Shown here one piece after another: positions 42,481 to 50,344 of a stretch of 64,000 bases of DNA; position 1 is the stretch's first letter; each line of letters opens with the position of its first letter. Source of the stretch: Pantoea sp. Ap-967 (GTDB lineage: Bacteria > Pseudomonadota > Gammaproteobacteria > Pseudomonadales > Pseudomonadaceae); the NCBI RefSeq assembly GCF_011752565.1, contig NZ_VWXK01000002.1, positions 248,001-312,000 on the forward strand, in the 5' to 3' direction. A program made the position numbers and the translations under genes. A model generated the notes under the pieces. That model made no database searches. It saw nothing but the letters and a program-made list of their open reading frames with translations, and was not told the DNA's origin.

Positions 42481-43628
42481 GTGCACTGGCACGGCGCCTG
42501 CGCCTGGGCATGGTCGGCGGCGGTGACGGGGCCTTCATCGGCGCCGTGCACCGCATGGCCGCCAGGCTCGACGACCGCTTCGAATGGGTAGCGGGCGCCT
42601 TCAGCAGAAACCCTGAGCGTGCCGACGCCAGCGCACGGGCGCTGTTCATCCCGCCGCAGCGCAGCTACCACGACTGGCAGGCGATGGCCCGGGCCGAGGC
42701 GGCGCGCGGGGATGGCATCGATGCCGTGGTGATCGTCACGCCCAATCACTTGCACATCCCCGTCGCGTCGGCGTTCATCGCCCAGGGCATCGATGTGATC
42801 TGCGAGAAGCCGCTTGCCGGTACCTATGCCGAAGCCCTTGCGTTGGCTGAAAGTGTGTCCACGAGCGATCGTATATTCGCCGTGACCCACCCCTACAGCG
42901 GCTACCCCATGGTGCGGGAAGCACGTCGGCTAGTGGCGGCCGGCGCCATTGGCGAGGTGCGCGTGGTACAGGTCGAGTACGCCCAGCAATGGCTCACCGA
43001 ACCGGTGCACAGCCCCCAGGCGAGCTGGCGCGACGACCCTGCCCAGGCCGGACCGGCCGGGGCCTTGGGCGACATCGGCAGCCATGCCTTGCACCTGGTG
43101 GAATTCGTCAGTGGTGTGGCGCTGAGCGAGGTCTGCACGGACCTGGCGTCGATGGTGCCGGGCCGGCGCCTGGATGATCAGGTGCAGGCCTTGCTACGCT
43201 TCGACAACGGTGCGCGCGGTGGTTTGTGGGCCTGCCAGGTGGCGCCCGGCCAGGACAACGGCCTGCGTCTACGGCTGTTCGGCAGCAAGGGTTCGCTGGT
43301 CTTCGATCAGCAGCAACCCGAGACGCTGCTGGTCGCGGAAATCGGCCAGCCAACGCGCGTCCTCACACGTGGGGCGGGCGCGCATGGCCAGCCGCGCGAT
43401 GCGTTGCTGCGCCTGCCGGCAGGCCATCCGGAGGGGTTCATCGAGGCCTTCGCCCAGCTTTACTGGGACTACGCCGAACGCTGGCTGGCGCGTGCAACAG
43501 GGCGCCCTGCCCCGCACGCCAGCACGCTACTGCCGGGCTTCGAGGCTGGCCTGCGCGGGCTCGCCGCCATCGAGGCCATGCTGCGTAGCCACGCCCTGGG
43601 CGGGCAGTGGGTGAAGCTGGAACACTGA
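42477..43628 (+). CDS. Gfo/Idh/MocA-family oxidoreductase (383 aa)
   Basis: NAD(P)-dependent sugar oxidoreductase. Rossmann motif GMVGGGDGAFIGAVHR at residues 11-26; CEKPLAG with catalytic-type Lys111; and the LGDIGSHALHLVEFVSG signature in the C-terminal domain. GGAGGTGA precedes the ATG. In 3-oxo-glycoside pathways such enzymes either oxidise the glycoside (DgpA-like) or reduce 3-ketoglucose to glucose. With a flavin 3-oxidase already in the operon, the reductive role seems more likely. The last 102 bp overlap the convergent LysR gene. Confidence 0.8.
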   Translation: MSALARRLRLGMVGGGDGAFIGAVHRMAARLDDRFEWVAGAFSRNPERADASARALFIPPQRSYHDWQAMARAEAARGDGIDAVVIVTPNHLHIPVASAFIAQGIDVICEKPLAGTYAEALALAESVSTSDRIFAVTHPYSGYPMVREARRLVAAGAIGEVRVVQVEYAQQWLTEPVHSPQASWRDDPAQAGPAGALGDIGSHALHLVEFVSGVALSEVCTDLASMVPGRRLDDQVQALLRFDNGARGGLWACQVAPGQDNGLRLRLFGSKGSLVFDQQQPETLLVAEIGQPTRVLTRGAGAHGQPRDALLRLPAGHPEGFIEAFAQLYWDYAERWLARATGRPAPHASTLLPGFEAGLRGLAAIEAMLRSHALGGQWVKLEH

Positions 43629-44519
43629 CTGGCCGTCGCCGACCGGCGCCTGCACCAGCTGTGCCACACAGGCGAGCAACTGCTCGCGCAGCCAGGCATG
43701 GGCAGGTTCCTGGTCGCGCTGCCGGGGCCATTGCAGCACCTGCCGGCAACGCGGCGCGTGCTGCGCGGCATTGAGCATGCGCAGGTTGGGGTAGCGCTGG
43801 CAGAAATGCCGTGCGACGAATTCCGGCAGCCGCACCCGCAGGTTGCTCGCCCCCAGCAGTGCCGGCAGCGCCAGCAGATGGTCGGTGCGCCAGCCTTCGC
43901 TGCCTTTGGCTTCAAGGTCCGAGACGATCACCTCGCAGCCATCGTCCGGGTCGACCAGAAAGCTCGGCTCGACCGGGCGCTGGCAGACCAGCGTTGCCAA
44001 CGGTACGTCGAGCAATACCTGGCTGGCGTAGGCCGGGTCATGATCATCCAGGGGGACGATCAGCAGGTCGGCGCCATGGCGCAGGAAGGCATCCTGCACC
44101 GCGCCTTCGCCCAGTTGAGCGATCGACAACACTTCAAGGCGTGCACCAGGCGCCAGCTTGATCAGGCGCTGGTACAGCAGCGGGAGGAGAAACCCGGCAT
44201 CGAGGTCCGAGCACATCACCTTGAACGACTGCCGGGTACGCGCGGCATCGAAGGCCTGGTTGCCGCGGGCGATTTCGGCGGCCTGGCGCACGGCCTGGCG
44301 AACCTTGTCCTGCATCTCCAGCGCGAGCGGCGTGGGGCGCATGCGGCGGCCATCCAATTCCAGCAGCGGGTCTTCGAAATGCTGGCGCAGCCGCGCCAGG
44401 CCGGCACTGATCGCCGGCTGGCTCACATACAACTGCTCGGCCGCACGGCTGACGCTGCAGTGCTCCAGCAGCGCATCCAGCACTACCAGCAGGTTGAGGT
44501 CTAGAGCCCGATAACGCAT
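43527..44519 (-). CDS. LysR-family transcriptional regulator (330 aa)
   Basis: N-terminal HTH (ALDLNLLVVLDALLEHCSVSRAAEQLYVSQPAISAGLARLRQHFEDPLLELDGRRMRPTPLA), NahR/NodD-like subgroup, then a LysR effector domain. The start at 44519 is conserved-looking and overlaps the preceding LysR gene by 19 bp. The C-terminus runs about 30 residues longer than usual, antisense to the end of the Gfo/Idh/MocA gene. Likely controls part of the glycoside island; inducer unknown. Confidence 0.85.
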   Translation of the reverse strand: MRYRALDLNLLVVLDALLEHCSVSRAAEQLYVSQPAISAGLARLRQHFEDPLLELDGRRMRPTPLALEMQDKVRQAVRQAAEIARGNQAFDAARTRQSFKVMCSDLDAGFLLPLLYQRLIKLAPGARLEVLSIAQLGEGAVQDAFLRHGADLLIVPLDDHDPAYASQVLLDVPLATLVCQRPVEPSFLVDPDDGCEVIVSDLEAKGSEGWRTDHLLALPALLGASNLRVRLPEFVARHFCQRYPNLRMLNAAQHAPRCRQVLQWPRQRDQEPAHAWLREQLLACVAQLVQAPVGDGQSVFQLHPLPAQGVATQHGLDGGEPAQASLEARQ

Positions 44520-45406
44520 GGCAGCGCTCCTGTATGCGGCACCTTCACGCAACTGCGAATCAATTGGCGCAACCAGTCGTGCAGGGGCTCCTGGATGACG
44601 CCAACGCGCCAGGACAAACGCTGCACCAGCCTGGCCGCCTCGAAGGGCAGCGGCCAGACCTGCAGCGGTTTTTCCGTGCGGTAGGCGCGGCTCAGGGACG
44701 CCGGCACGCAGGCGATCGAGTCACCGCCTTCCAAATAAGTGTCCAAGGCCAGATACCCCGGCACCTGCGCACTGATCTCACGCGCCTCATCGCCCACGAA
44801 GCGCTGCCCCGCCACGCGCAGGTGCGACAGGCGGTTGAAGGTTTCCAGGTTCAGGCCGGCCTGCAAGGCCGGGTGATCGGCGCGGGCGATGCAGTGCCAC
44901 TGTTCCTCGAAAAGCGCCTCGCTGTGGCTGCCGGCATCGCTGGCGATCATGAAATCGACTTGCTGGCGGGCCATCCAGGCATCGAGGTTTTCCGTGCTAG
45001 CCCGTGGGGCGGCCAACAGTTGCACATGCAAAGCCGGTGCTTGCCGGCTGATCGCCTGGATGACCTGCGGCAGCAACTGCTGGGCCTGATCGTCGGTACA
45101 GGCGATTCGCACGGTAGCGCGACACTGGCCGGGCACGAAGGCCGCGGGCAGTGCCAGCAACCCGCTCACGGCCTGCAGCCACTGCCGGACGATAGGCTTG
45201 AGCTCCTGGCTGAGCGCCGTCGGCAGCATGCTGTGGTTACCCTTCACCAGCAGTTCGTCGCTGAAATGTTCGCGCAGGCGGGCCAGCGAGGAGCTCACCG
45301 TGGACTGCCCCAGGCCCAGGCGTTGCGCGGCCCGGGACACATTGCATTCCTGCAGCAGGATATCCAGTACCAGCAGCAGATTCAGATCCAGTCCCTTCAA
45401 TCGCAT
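44501..45406 (-). CDS. LysR-family transcriptional regulator (301 aa)
   Basis: HTH with the same subgroup signature (GLDLNLLLVLDILLQECNVSRAAQRLGLGQSTVSSSLARLREHFSDELLVKG) followed by a normal effector domain (CRATVRIACTDDQAQQLLPQV; DFMIASDAG). Start at 45406. It is translated just ahead of the second LysR gene, giving a two-regulator operon. Its upstream region is shared with the divergent tetR gene and contains the 24-bp palindrome at 45468-45491, so TetR probably controls both directions. Confidence 0.87.
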   Translation of the reverse strand: MRLKGLDLNLLLVLDILLQECNVSRAAQRLGLGQSTVSSSLARLREHFSDELLVKGNHSMLPTALSQELKPIVRQWLQAVSGLLALPAAFVPGQCRATVRIACTDDQAQQLLPQVIQAISRQAPALHVQLLAAPRASTENLDAWMARQQVDFMIASDAGSHSEALFEEQWHCIARADHPALQAGLNLETFNRLSHLRVAGQRFVGDEAREISAQVPGYLALDTYLEGGDSIACVPASLSRAYRTEKPLQVWPLPFEAARLVQRLSWRVGVIQEPLHDWLRQLIRSCVKVPHTGALPCVIGL

Positions 45407-45467
45407 GGGCAACCCTCTATCGCTTCGCGCTTTTCTTGTTGTAGGTGGCAAGCTGCACGGCTTGCAA

Positions 45468-45491
45468 ATAGAACCATAATTCTGGTTCTAT
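45468..45491. promoter_or_regulatory. TetR-type operator, copy 1, perfect palindrome
   Basis: ATAGAACC, an 8-bp spacer ATAATTCT, then GGTTCTAT: perfect 8-bp arms. On the minus strand the core TAGAACCAGAATTATGGTTC aligns with copies at 46249, 51158 and 55497. A plausible tetR promoter (TTGCAA, 18 bp, TTCTAT) has this site as its spacer, so bound protein would exclude polymerase. It lies 79 bp from the tetR ATG and 62 bp from the divergent lysR ATG. Confidence 0.75.
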
Positions 45492-45569
45492 GCCTCATAG
45501 TTATTTGCCTTTTCATGCCCGTCAAGTTTTTCCTTGCGGGCCACCGGAAAAAACTCCAAGCTTGCCGCC

Positions 45570-46196
45570 ATGACCACACCAAACGTACGCCCGCCCCTAC
45601 AAGACCGAAGCCGCCAGTCACTGGAAAAAGTGCTCACAGCCGCGCGCCAGCTGCTGTGCGAGAGCGTGAGCGCGGACCTCACGCTGATCGAGGTGAGCAA
45701 GGCCGCCGGCGTGTCGATCGGCTCGATCTACGGCCGCTTCAAGGGCAAGGAAGACTTGCTGCAGGTTGTATTCGAGGATGCCCTGGAGCAGATGGACCTC
45801 GAGTGGCAAAGCCTGATGAGCGACCTGGGCGCCCGTCCACTGACCCTGCCCGAGCGGCTGCCGCTGCTGGTCGATACCCTGGCCGAATTCCTTGCCCGGC
45901 ATGCCGCAATCCTCAAGCCGTTCATGAACCGCGCCGGCAATGCCGACATCGCCCGTTCCGGCAAGCAATCCCATGGCCGCATGGCCGCGAGCTTCATCGC
46001 GCAGATCAGCGCCCATCAGGGCGAAATCCGCCATCCGGACCCTGAACGCGCCATCAACTCCTGCTTCCGTATCACCTACTCGTCCCTGGCGCGCTTCCTC
46101 GGCCTGGGCTCGGCCGCCGACGCTGCCGGCGAAGGTGACTGGAACCACCTGAAGCAGGACCTGGGCACCATGAGCGTGCTGTTCCTCACCCACTGA
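45570..46196 (+). CDS. TetR-family transcriptional repressor (208 aa)
   Basis: The N-terminal TetR HTH spans about residues 12-62 (RQSLEKVLTAARQLLCE, LIEVSKAAGVSIGSIYGRFKGKEDLLQVVFE); a helical ligand domain follows. No strong ribosome site precedes the ATG at 45570; the same frame is open for 36 nt upstream. It is the best candidate for the four operators at 45468, 46249, 51158 and 55497, which would make it the master switch for exporter, C-deglycosidase and beta-glucosidase operons, induced by a glycoside or its aglycone (inference). Confidence 0.85.
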   Translation: MTTPNVRPPLQDRSRQSLEKVLTAARQLLCESVSADLTLIEVSKAAGVSIGSIYGRFKGKEDLLQVVFEDALEQMDLEWQSLMSDLGARPLTLPERLPLLVDTLAEFLARHAAILKPFMNRAGNADIARSGKQSHGRMAASFIAQISAHQGEIRHPDPERAINSCFRITYSSLARFLGLGSAADAAGEGDWNHLKQDLGTMSVLFLTH

Positions 46197-46248
46197 CACG
46201 CCCCCCCTCACCTCGATAATTGAATCGGGGTTGGCGCTTCTCGAATAT

Positions 46249-46268
46249 TAGAATTAGAATTCTTGTTT
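46249..46268 (+). promoter_or_regulatory. TetR-type operator, copy 2
   Basis: TAGAATTAGAATTCTTGTTT, aligned with the other three copies, lies 26 bp upstream of the TTG start of the MFS exporter gene. Nearly identical to copy 4 (18 of 20 bases). Confidence 0.65.
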
Positions 46269-46293
46269 CACCCAAGATTGGGAGGTTGGCCCA

Positions 46294-47526
46294 TTGAAGG
46301 CAATAAACCCGCACGCACGCGCCTTTCTGGTACTGATGGCCGCCGTCAGCGCCCTGGGCGCGCTCGGCATCGACATGGCGCTGCCGGCCAACGGCAGCAC
46401 CGCCTTGGCCCTGGGGGTCGCGCCGGAAGCCATGGCCTGGTCACTCAGCGTTTTCCTCGCAGGCTTCGCCGCCGCTCCGCTGCTGGCCGGCCCGCTGTGC
46501 GACCGTCATGGCCGCAAACCGGTGCTACTGGCCTCGCTGGTGCTGTTCAGCGTGGCCAGCATTGGCTGCGCCCTGTCGAACAACCTGGGCACACTGCTGG
46601 CCTGGCGGCTGGTCCAGGGCATCGGCGGCGGCGCTGGCCGGCCGGTGATCCTGGCGATCATGCGCGACTGCTTCCAGGGCAGCGAGGCGCGCAGCAAGCT
46701 GTCGTTCATGGCGGCGCTGGGCATGTTGGCCCCGCTGCTGGCGCCGAGCCTGGGCTCGGTGCTGATCGCCTTTGCCAACTGGCAGATACTGTATGTATTC
46801 CTGGGCGTCTATGGCGTCGTGATCGGGTTGCTGTTAACCCGGGGGTTCCGGGAAACCCTAGCCACGCCCCTGCCCCAGCTCAGCCCAAGGAGTCTGGTCA
46901 GCGGCTATGCGATGACGCTCAAGAAGCCGCTGTTCCTCGCCGGCACCTTGGTCACCTCCGCCTCGTTCGCTTCGATCTTCGCCTATGTCAGTGCCGCCCC
47001 CAGCCTGTTCATCGGTGACCTGGGGCTGAGCCCGCAGCAGTTCGGCCTGATCTTCGGCGCCTGCTCGGCCGGCTTGATCGTCGGCGCGATCAGCAATGGG
47101 CGCCTGAGCGCCAGGCATGTGGATGCGCACAAGCTGCTGCTTGCCGGCGCCGGCCTGGCCGTTGCAGGCTGTGCGGGGCTGGCCGTTTGCGCAGCAGTCG
47201 GCGCCACATCGATCTGGCCCTGGCTGGCCTGCATCCTGCCGCTGACCATGTCCGGCGGGCTGGTCAGCGGCAATGCCACGCAACTGGCGCTGCAGCCGTT
47301 CCGCCAGCACGCAGGCACTGCCAGCGCACTGATGAGCAGCCTGCAGATGGCCGGCGCATCGCTGGCCGGCGCGCTGGTCGCAGGTTTGGCGTCATTCGGC
47401 AGCGGGCCGTCGATGGTGATCGCCTGCGCCGCCTGCCAGACGCTCATGGTCGGCGGCATCATCTGGCTGCGTGCGCAGGCGCTTTGCCGGCAAACGGCGG
47501 GTGTCCCGGCAGAGTCCCGGCACTAG
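46294..47526 (+). CDS. MFS exporter, Bcr/CflA drug-resistance type (410 aa)
   Basis: Twelve-helix proton antiporter of the DHA1 group: LVLMAAVSALGALGIDMALPA in helix 1, GPLCDRHGRKPVLLASLVLF (motif A), and GGGAGRPVILAIMRDCF near helix 4-5, where Bcr proteins carry a similar Arg. The start is TTG with GGGAGG 8 nt upstream. TetR next door plus an operator in its promoter is the classical arrangement for an inducible efflux pump; a phenolic aglycone or glycoside is the likely cargo. Confidence 0.85.
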   Translation: MKAINPHARAFLVLMAAVSALGALGIDMALPANGSTALALGVAPEAMAWSLSVFLAGFAAAPLLAGPLCDRHGRKPVLLASLVLFSVASIGCALSNNLGTLLAWRLVQGIGGGAGRPVILAIMRDCFQGSEARSKLSFMAALGMLAPLLAPSLGSVLIAFANWQILYVFLGVYGVVIGLLLTRGFRETLATPLPQLSPRSLVSGYAMTLKKPLFLAGTLVTSASFASIFAYVSAAPSLFIGDLGLSPQQFGLIFGACSAGLIVGAISNGRLSARHVDAHKLLLAGAGLAVAGCAGLAVCAAVGATSIWPWLACILPLTMSGGLVSGNATQLALQPFRQHAGTASALMSSLQMAGASLAGALVAGLASFGSGPSMVIACAACQTLMVGGIIWLRAQALCRQTAGVPAESRH

Positions 47527-47530
47527 CAAC

Positions 47531-47566
47531 GAAAAAAGGGCCTCCTGAACAGGAGGCCCTTTCGTT
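47531..47566. terminator. Bidirectional terminator between convergent MFS genes
   Basis: AGGGCCTCCTG and CAGGAGGCCCT form a perfect 11-bp stem around AA, flanked by AAAAAA on the left and TTTCGTTT on the right, so it can terminate both the exporter (plus) and the C-deglycosidase operon (minus). Confidence 0.9.
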
Positions 47567-47584
47567 TACTGCGTCGCTAACGCT

Positions 47585-48808
47585 TCACGCCGGGATCTTG
47601 CGCAACGCATGCCCATGGCCCGACAGGGTATAGGCAAAAATCGCCGCCCCCAGCACCAGCGCCACGCACCCCAGTACCGAGAACGGCACCATGATGCTAC
47701 CGTCCGCCTGCACCCGCAGCAGGTTGACGAACAGCGGGCTGACGAACATCCCGGCGAAGAACGCGCTGGACCACGCCCCCATCGCCCGCCCGCGGTGCGC
47801 AGGCCCCACCAGTGACGCCACCCAGAAGATCATCGAGCTGACCGCCATGCCGGCACCGACCTGTTGCACCACCGCGCCCACGCCCATGGCCAGGGTACTC
47901 TGGGCCAGGCCAATGAGCACCATGCCTACGCCGATCAGTGCCAGCGTGACGGTCAGCACCCGCTCCGGGGTGATGCGGCTGGAGACAAAGCCGAACACCA
48001 CCGCGCCCAGGGGCACCGCCAGCGAAGCCAGCGACATCATTAACCCGATCCGCTGCGGCGAGGCGCCGTCCAGGGCGTGGAATGCCGTGCCGGCGTTGAT
48101 GGTGTAGACGTAGTACACGACGGCGATGACGAAGGTGATCGAACAGATCGTCGCGATACGCAGCCAGGGGAACACGGTGTCATCGATCAGCGGCTCGTCA
48201 TCGTGGCGCTTTTCGGCGTCCGGCTCGAACATCCACACCTTCATCGCCAGGCACAGCGGGAAGGCGATGGCGTAGATCCAGAACGCGCCATTCCAGGCCA
48301 TGGCCGTCAGGTAGCCGGAACTGGCGATGACGACAGCGGCCAGCGACGGCCCGATGAAGCCCTGCAAGGCCAGCCAGAAGCGCCGACGACGGACGTTGAA
48401 ATAGTTGATCAGCATGGTGTTGGCCAGGGTCAGCACCACCGCCTCGGCCAGGCCGACGCCCAGGCGGCTGGCGAAGATCACGGCCAGCGACTCGCACCAC
48501 AGGGGCATGGTGCCGCACAGGCCAAACAGCAAGGTTGAGCCGATCAGCAATCGACGACGCCCCAGCCGGTCCGCCAGCAAGCCGGCAAAGGGTGCTGCGA
48601 AGGCGATCATCAGGCCCGGTGCGGTGATCATCGTCGGGATCAGCACCTGCGCGTACGGCACATCGGCGAAGTGCTCGATCAGGGTTGGCACCGCCGGCGC
48701 CAGCGAGACAATGGCAAGGATGGGCAAAAAGCCCGTCAGCACCATGATGAGGCCCTGCGCCACACCGGCGCGCTGAGCGGTTTCTGTAGCAGTAAGGGTA
48801 TTTCCCAC
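47585..48808 (-). CDS. MFS transporter, probable glycoside/aromatic uptake (407 aa)
   Basis: Twelve-helix MFS protein: LIMVLTGFLPILAIVSLAPAVPTLIEHF, FAGLLADRLGRRRLLIGSTLLFG (motif A) and GVGLAEAVVLTLANTMLINYF. The start is GTG with AAGGAG 6 nt upstream. Last gene of the operon carrying both C-deglycosidase subunits, 101 bp behind the small subunit, so it is the likely importer for the glycoside. The family cannot tell import from export here; the neighbourhood suggests import. Confidence 0.8.
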   Translation of the reverse strand: MGNTLTATETAQRAGVAQGLIMVLTGFLPILAIVSLAPAVPTLIEHFADVPYAQVLIPTMITAPGLMIAFAAPFAGLLADRLGRRRLLIGSTLLFGLCGTMPLWCESLAVIFASRLGVGLAEAVVLTLANTMLINYFNVRRRRFWLALQGFIGPSLAAVVIASSGYLTAMAWNGAFWIYAIAFPLCLAMKVWMFEPDAEKRHDDEPLIDDTVFPWLRIATICSITFVIAVVYYVYTINAGTAFHALDGASPQRIGLMMSLASLAVPLGAVVFGFVSSRITPERVLTVTLALIGVGMVLIGLAQSTLAMGVGAVVQQVGAGMAVSSMIFWVASLVGPAHRGRAMGAWSSAFFAGMFVSPLFVNLLRVQADGSIMVPFSVLGCVALVLGAAIFAYTLSGHGHALRKIPA

Positions 48809-48909
48809 GATCTTCTCCTTCGTTGTTCTTGTGGAGATGAAACAGGCTGGGCACGCGGCAAGGCGAATCGGGTCGGCCCGACTCGCCTGCTTTCATTGGC
48901 TTATCGAGA

Positions 48910-49302
48910 TCACCGGGTCAGCGCGACATCCGCCTCGCAGGTGGTGGTGGGCACGAACGGCAGGTAGGAAATCCGCAGCTTCTCGGCCAGCTTCAGGCGG
49001 TGCGTGCCCGCGGCCAGGCCGCCGGCTTTGAGCACGATCAGCTCAGCCTTTTCGCCGAAGTTCCAGCGGTCGTCGTAGACGCTTTCCAACTCGTCCAGGC
49101 TCCAGCTGCGCCCACGCACACTGAAGCGGATGTCGCTGCGCGCGACCGCCTCGCCGTCGACGCTGATGGCGATGTCCTCGATCATCGACAGGCCCAGGCC
49201 GCGGTAATACGGCAGGCGCGCGAGGAAGCGGAAGCCGGTGACCTGGCCGCCTTCGACGACGTTGGTGAAGCCTTCCTGGCAAATCATGTGTTTATCGAAC
49301 AT
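48910..49302 (-). CDS. C-glycoside deglycosidase beta subunit (DgpB/CarB-like, DUF6379) (130 aa)
   Basis: Small beta-sandwich subunit of C-deglycosylation enzymes. From memory its sequence is very close to known beta subunits: it starts MFDKHMICQEGFTNVVE, then has VTGFRFLARLPYYRGLGLSM, IEDIAISVDGE, IRFSVRGRSWSLDELE and a YDDRWNFGEKA segment. In characterised systems this subunit sits against the barrel of the alpha subunit and helps form the active site for beta-elimination of 3-oxo C-glycosides. It starts 11 bp after the alpha-subunit stop, the usual gene pairing. Confidence 0.85.
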   Translation of the reverse strand: MFDKHMICQEGFTNVVEGGQVTGFRFLARLPYYRGLGLSMIEDIAISVDGEAVARSDIRFSVRGRSWSLDELESVYDDRWNFGEKAELIVLKAGGLAAGTHRLKLAEKLRISYLPFVPTTTCEADVALTR

Positions 49303-49313
49303 CGGGGCAATCC

Positions 49314-50324
49314 TCAGGCAGCCAGCGCGGCGGGCAGGTCTTCGTTGAGCAGTTTGCAGAACATGCGGTGTTGCAGGCGAACCTGGTGCAGGCTGTCGAC
49401 TTCGAAGGCATCTTCGACCCAGCGGTTGCCTTCGTACTCGGAGCAGACGTAGCCGTCATAGCCACCCTTTTGCAGCACACGGAAGATCTCGTCGTACGGG
49501 ATCGACCACTCTTCCAGCGCCTCGGTCATCTCGTAGAACTTGGCGTGGATGTTGTGGATGCGCGGCATGAAATCAAGCATGCGCTTGGGCTCGAACGCAG
49601 CGTTGTGGCGCAGCGTTTCAGCCATGGCGAGCTGCGGGCCCGGGCCCCACTTTTCCATCACATCGAGGATCACGTATTCGCTGAGACGACGGTCTTCATA
49701 GCTCTTTTCGATGAACTCAGCGGCGGCGACCGGGCAGCCATTGCGGATGAAGCGCTCTTTCCAGACACGGGGGAAGCGGAACAGAAACATGCCCATGTCC
49801 GGCAGGAAGCCCAAGGCCTGGCTGCCGGAACGCTCGTAGGCTTCGGCGTGGCGGATGATCCAGGGGTGGTCGAAGTGCAGCGGCGCGTGCACTTCCAGTA
49901 GGATCTTCAGCCCCAGCTCCTCGGCGTAGGGTGCCGCGGCCACCAGCACTTCAGGTTCGACCGAGACCAGCGAACGGATGTACTTCATGCCCAGACGCGA
50001 GGCGAATTGAAGGTCGTTGCGCACACTGCGCACCTGCTCGTCAAACGGCATCGGGCGGCCTTTGTAGCGTTTGTAGTCGAGCATGAAGTCGTGACTGACC
50101 GGCACCGTACCGTGCTTTTTCATCAGGTGATGCCAGTGCTCGATGGCCGTGTCGGCCACGCCCTGCTCCGGCCAGCCGGCGAAGCTCTGCTCGCCGATGA
50201 TCTCGATGCCCAGCGCCCCCATGTCGGCGCAGTGGCGGATGCAGTCGGCGAGGTCCATCTTGCCGAGGAAGGTTTCGTTCTGGAAGCTGTACAGGCTGAC
50301 GCCGCGTTTGATCTTGTTGTTCAT
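49314..50324 (-). CDS. C-glycoside deglycosidase alpha subunit (DgpC/CarC-like TIM barrel) (336 aa)
   Basis: Catalytic TIM-barrel subunit that cleaves the C-C (or C-O) bond of 3-oxo-glycosides by metal-assisted elimination, releasing the aglycone and a 3-oxo-glucal. Opening KRGVSLYSFQNETFLGKMDL and the ligand set E144 (LLEVHAP), D176 (LPDMGMF), H260 (NIHAKF) and E296 (CSEYEGN) fit the DgpC/CarC family, as do the length and the pairing with the DUF6379 subunit. Substrate must first be oxidised at C3, which the oxidase at 39896 could do. AGGAAA precedes the ATG. Confidence 0.85.
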   Translation of the reverse strand: MNNKIKRGVSLYSFQNETFLGKMDLADCIRHCADMGALGIEIIGEQSFAGWPEQGVADTAIEHWHHLMKKHGTVPVSHDFMLDYKRYKGRPMPFDEQVRSVRNDLQFASRLGMKYIRSLVSVEPEVLVAAAPYAEELGLKILLEVHAPLHFDHPWIIRHAEAYERSGSQALGFLPDMGMFLFRFPRVWKERFIRNGCPVAAAEFIEKSYEDRRLSEYVILDVMEKWGPGPQLAMAETLRHNAAFEPKRMLDFMPRIHNIHAKFYEMTEALEEWSIPYDEIFRVLQKGGYDGYVCSEYEGNRWVEDAFEVDSLHQVRLQHRMFCKLLNEDLPAALAA

Positions 50325-50344
50325 GACGGTTTCCTGAGGGGCGG

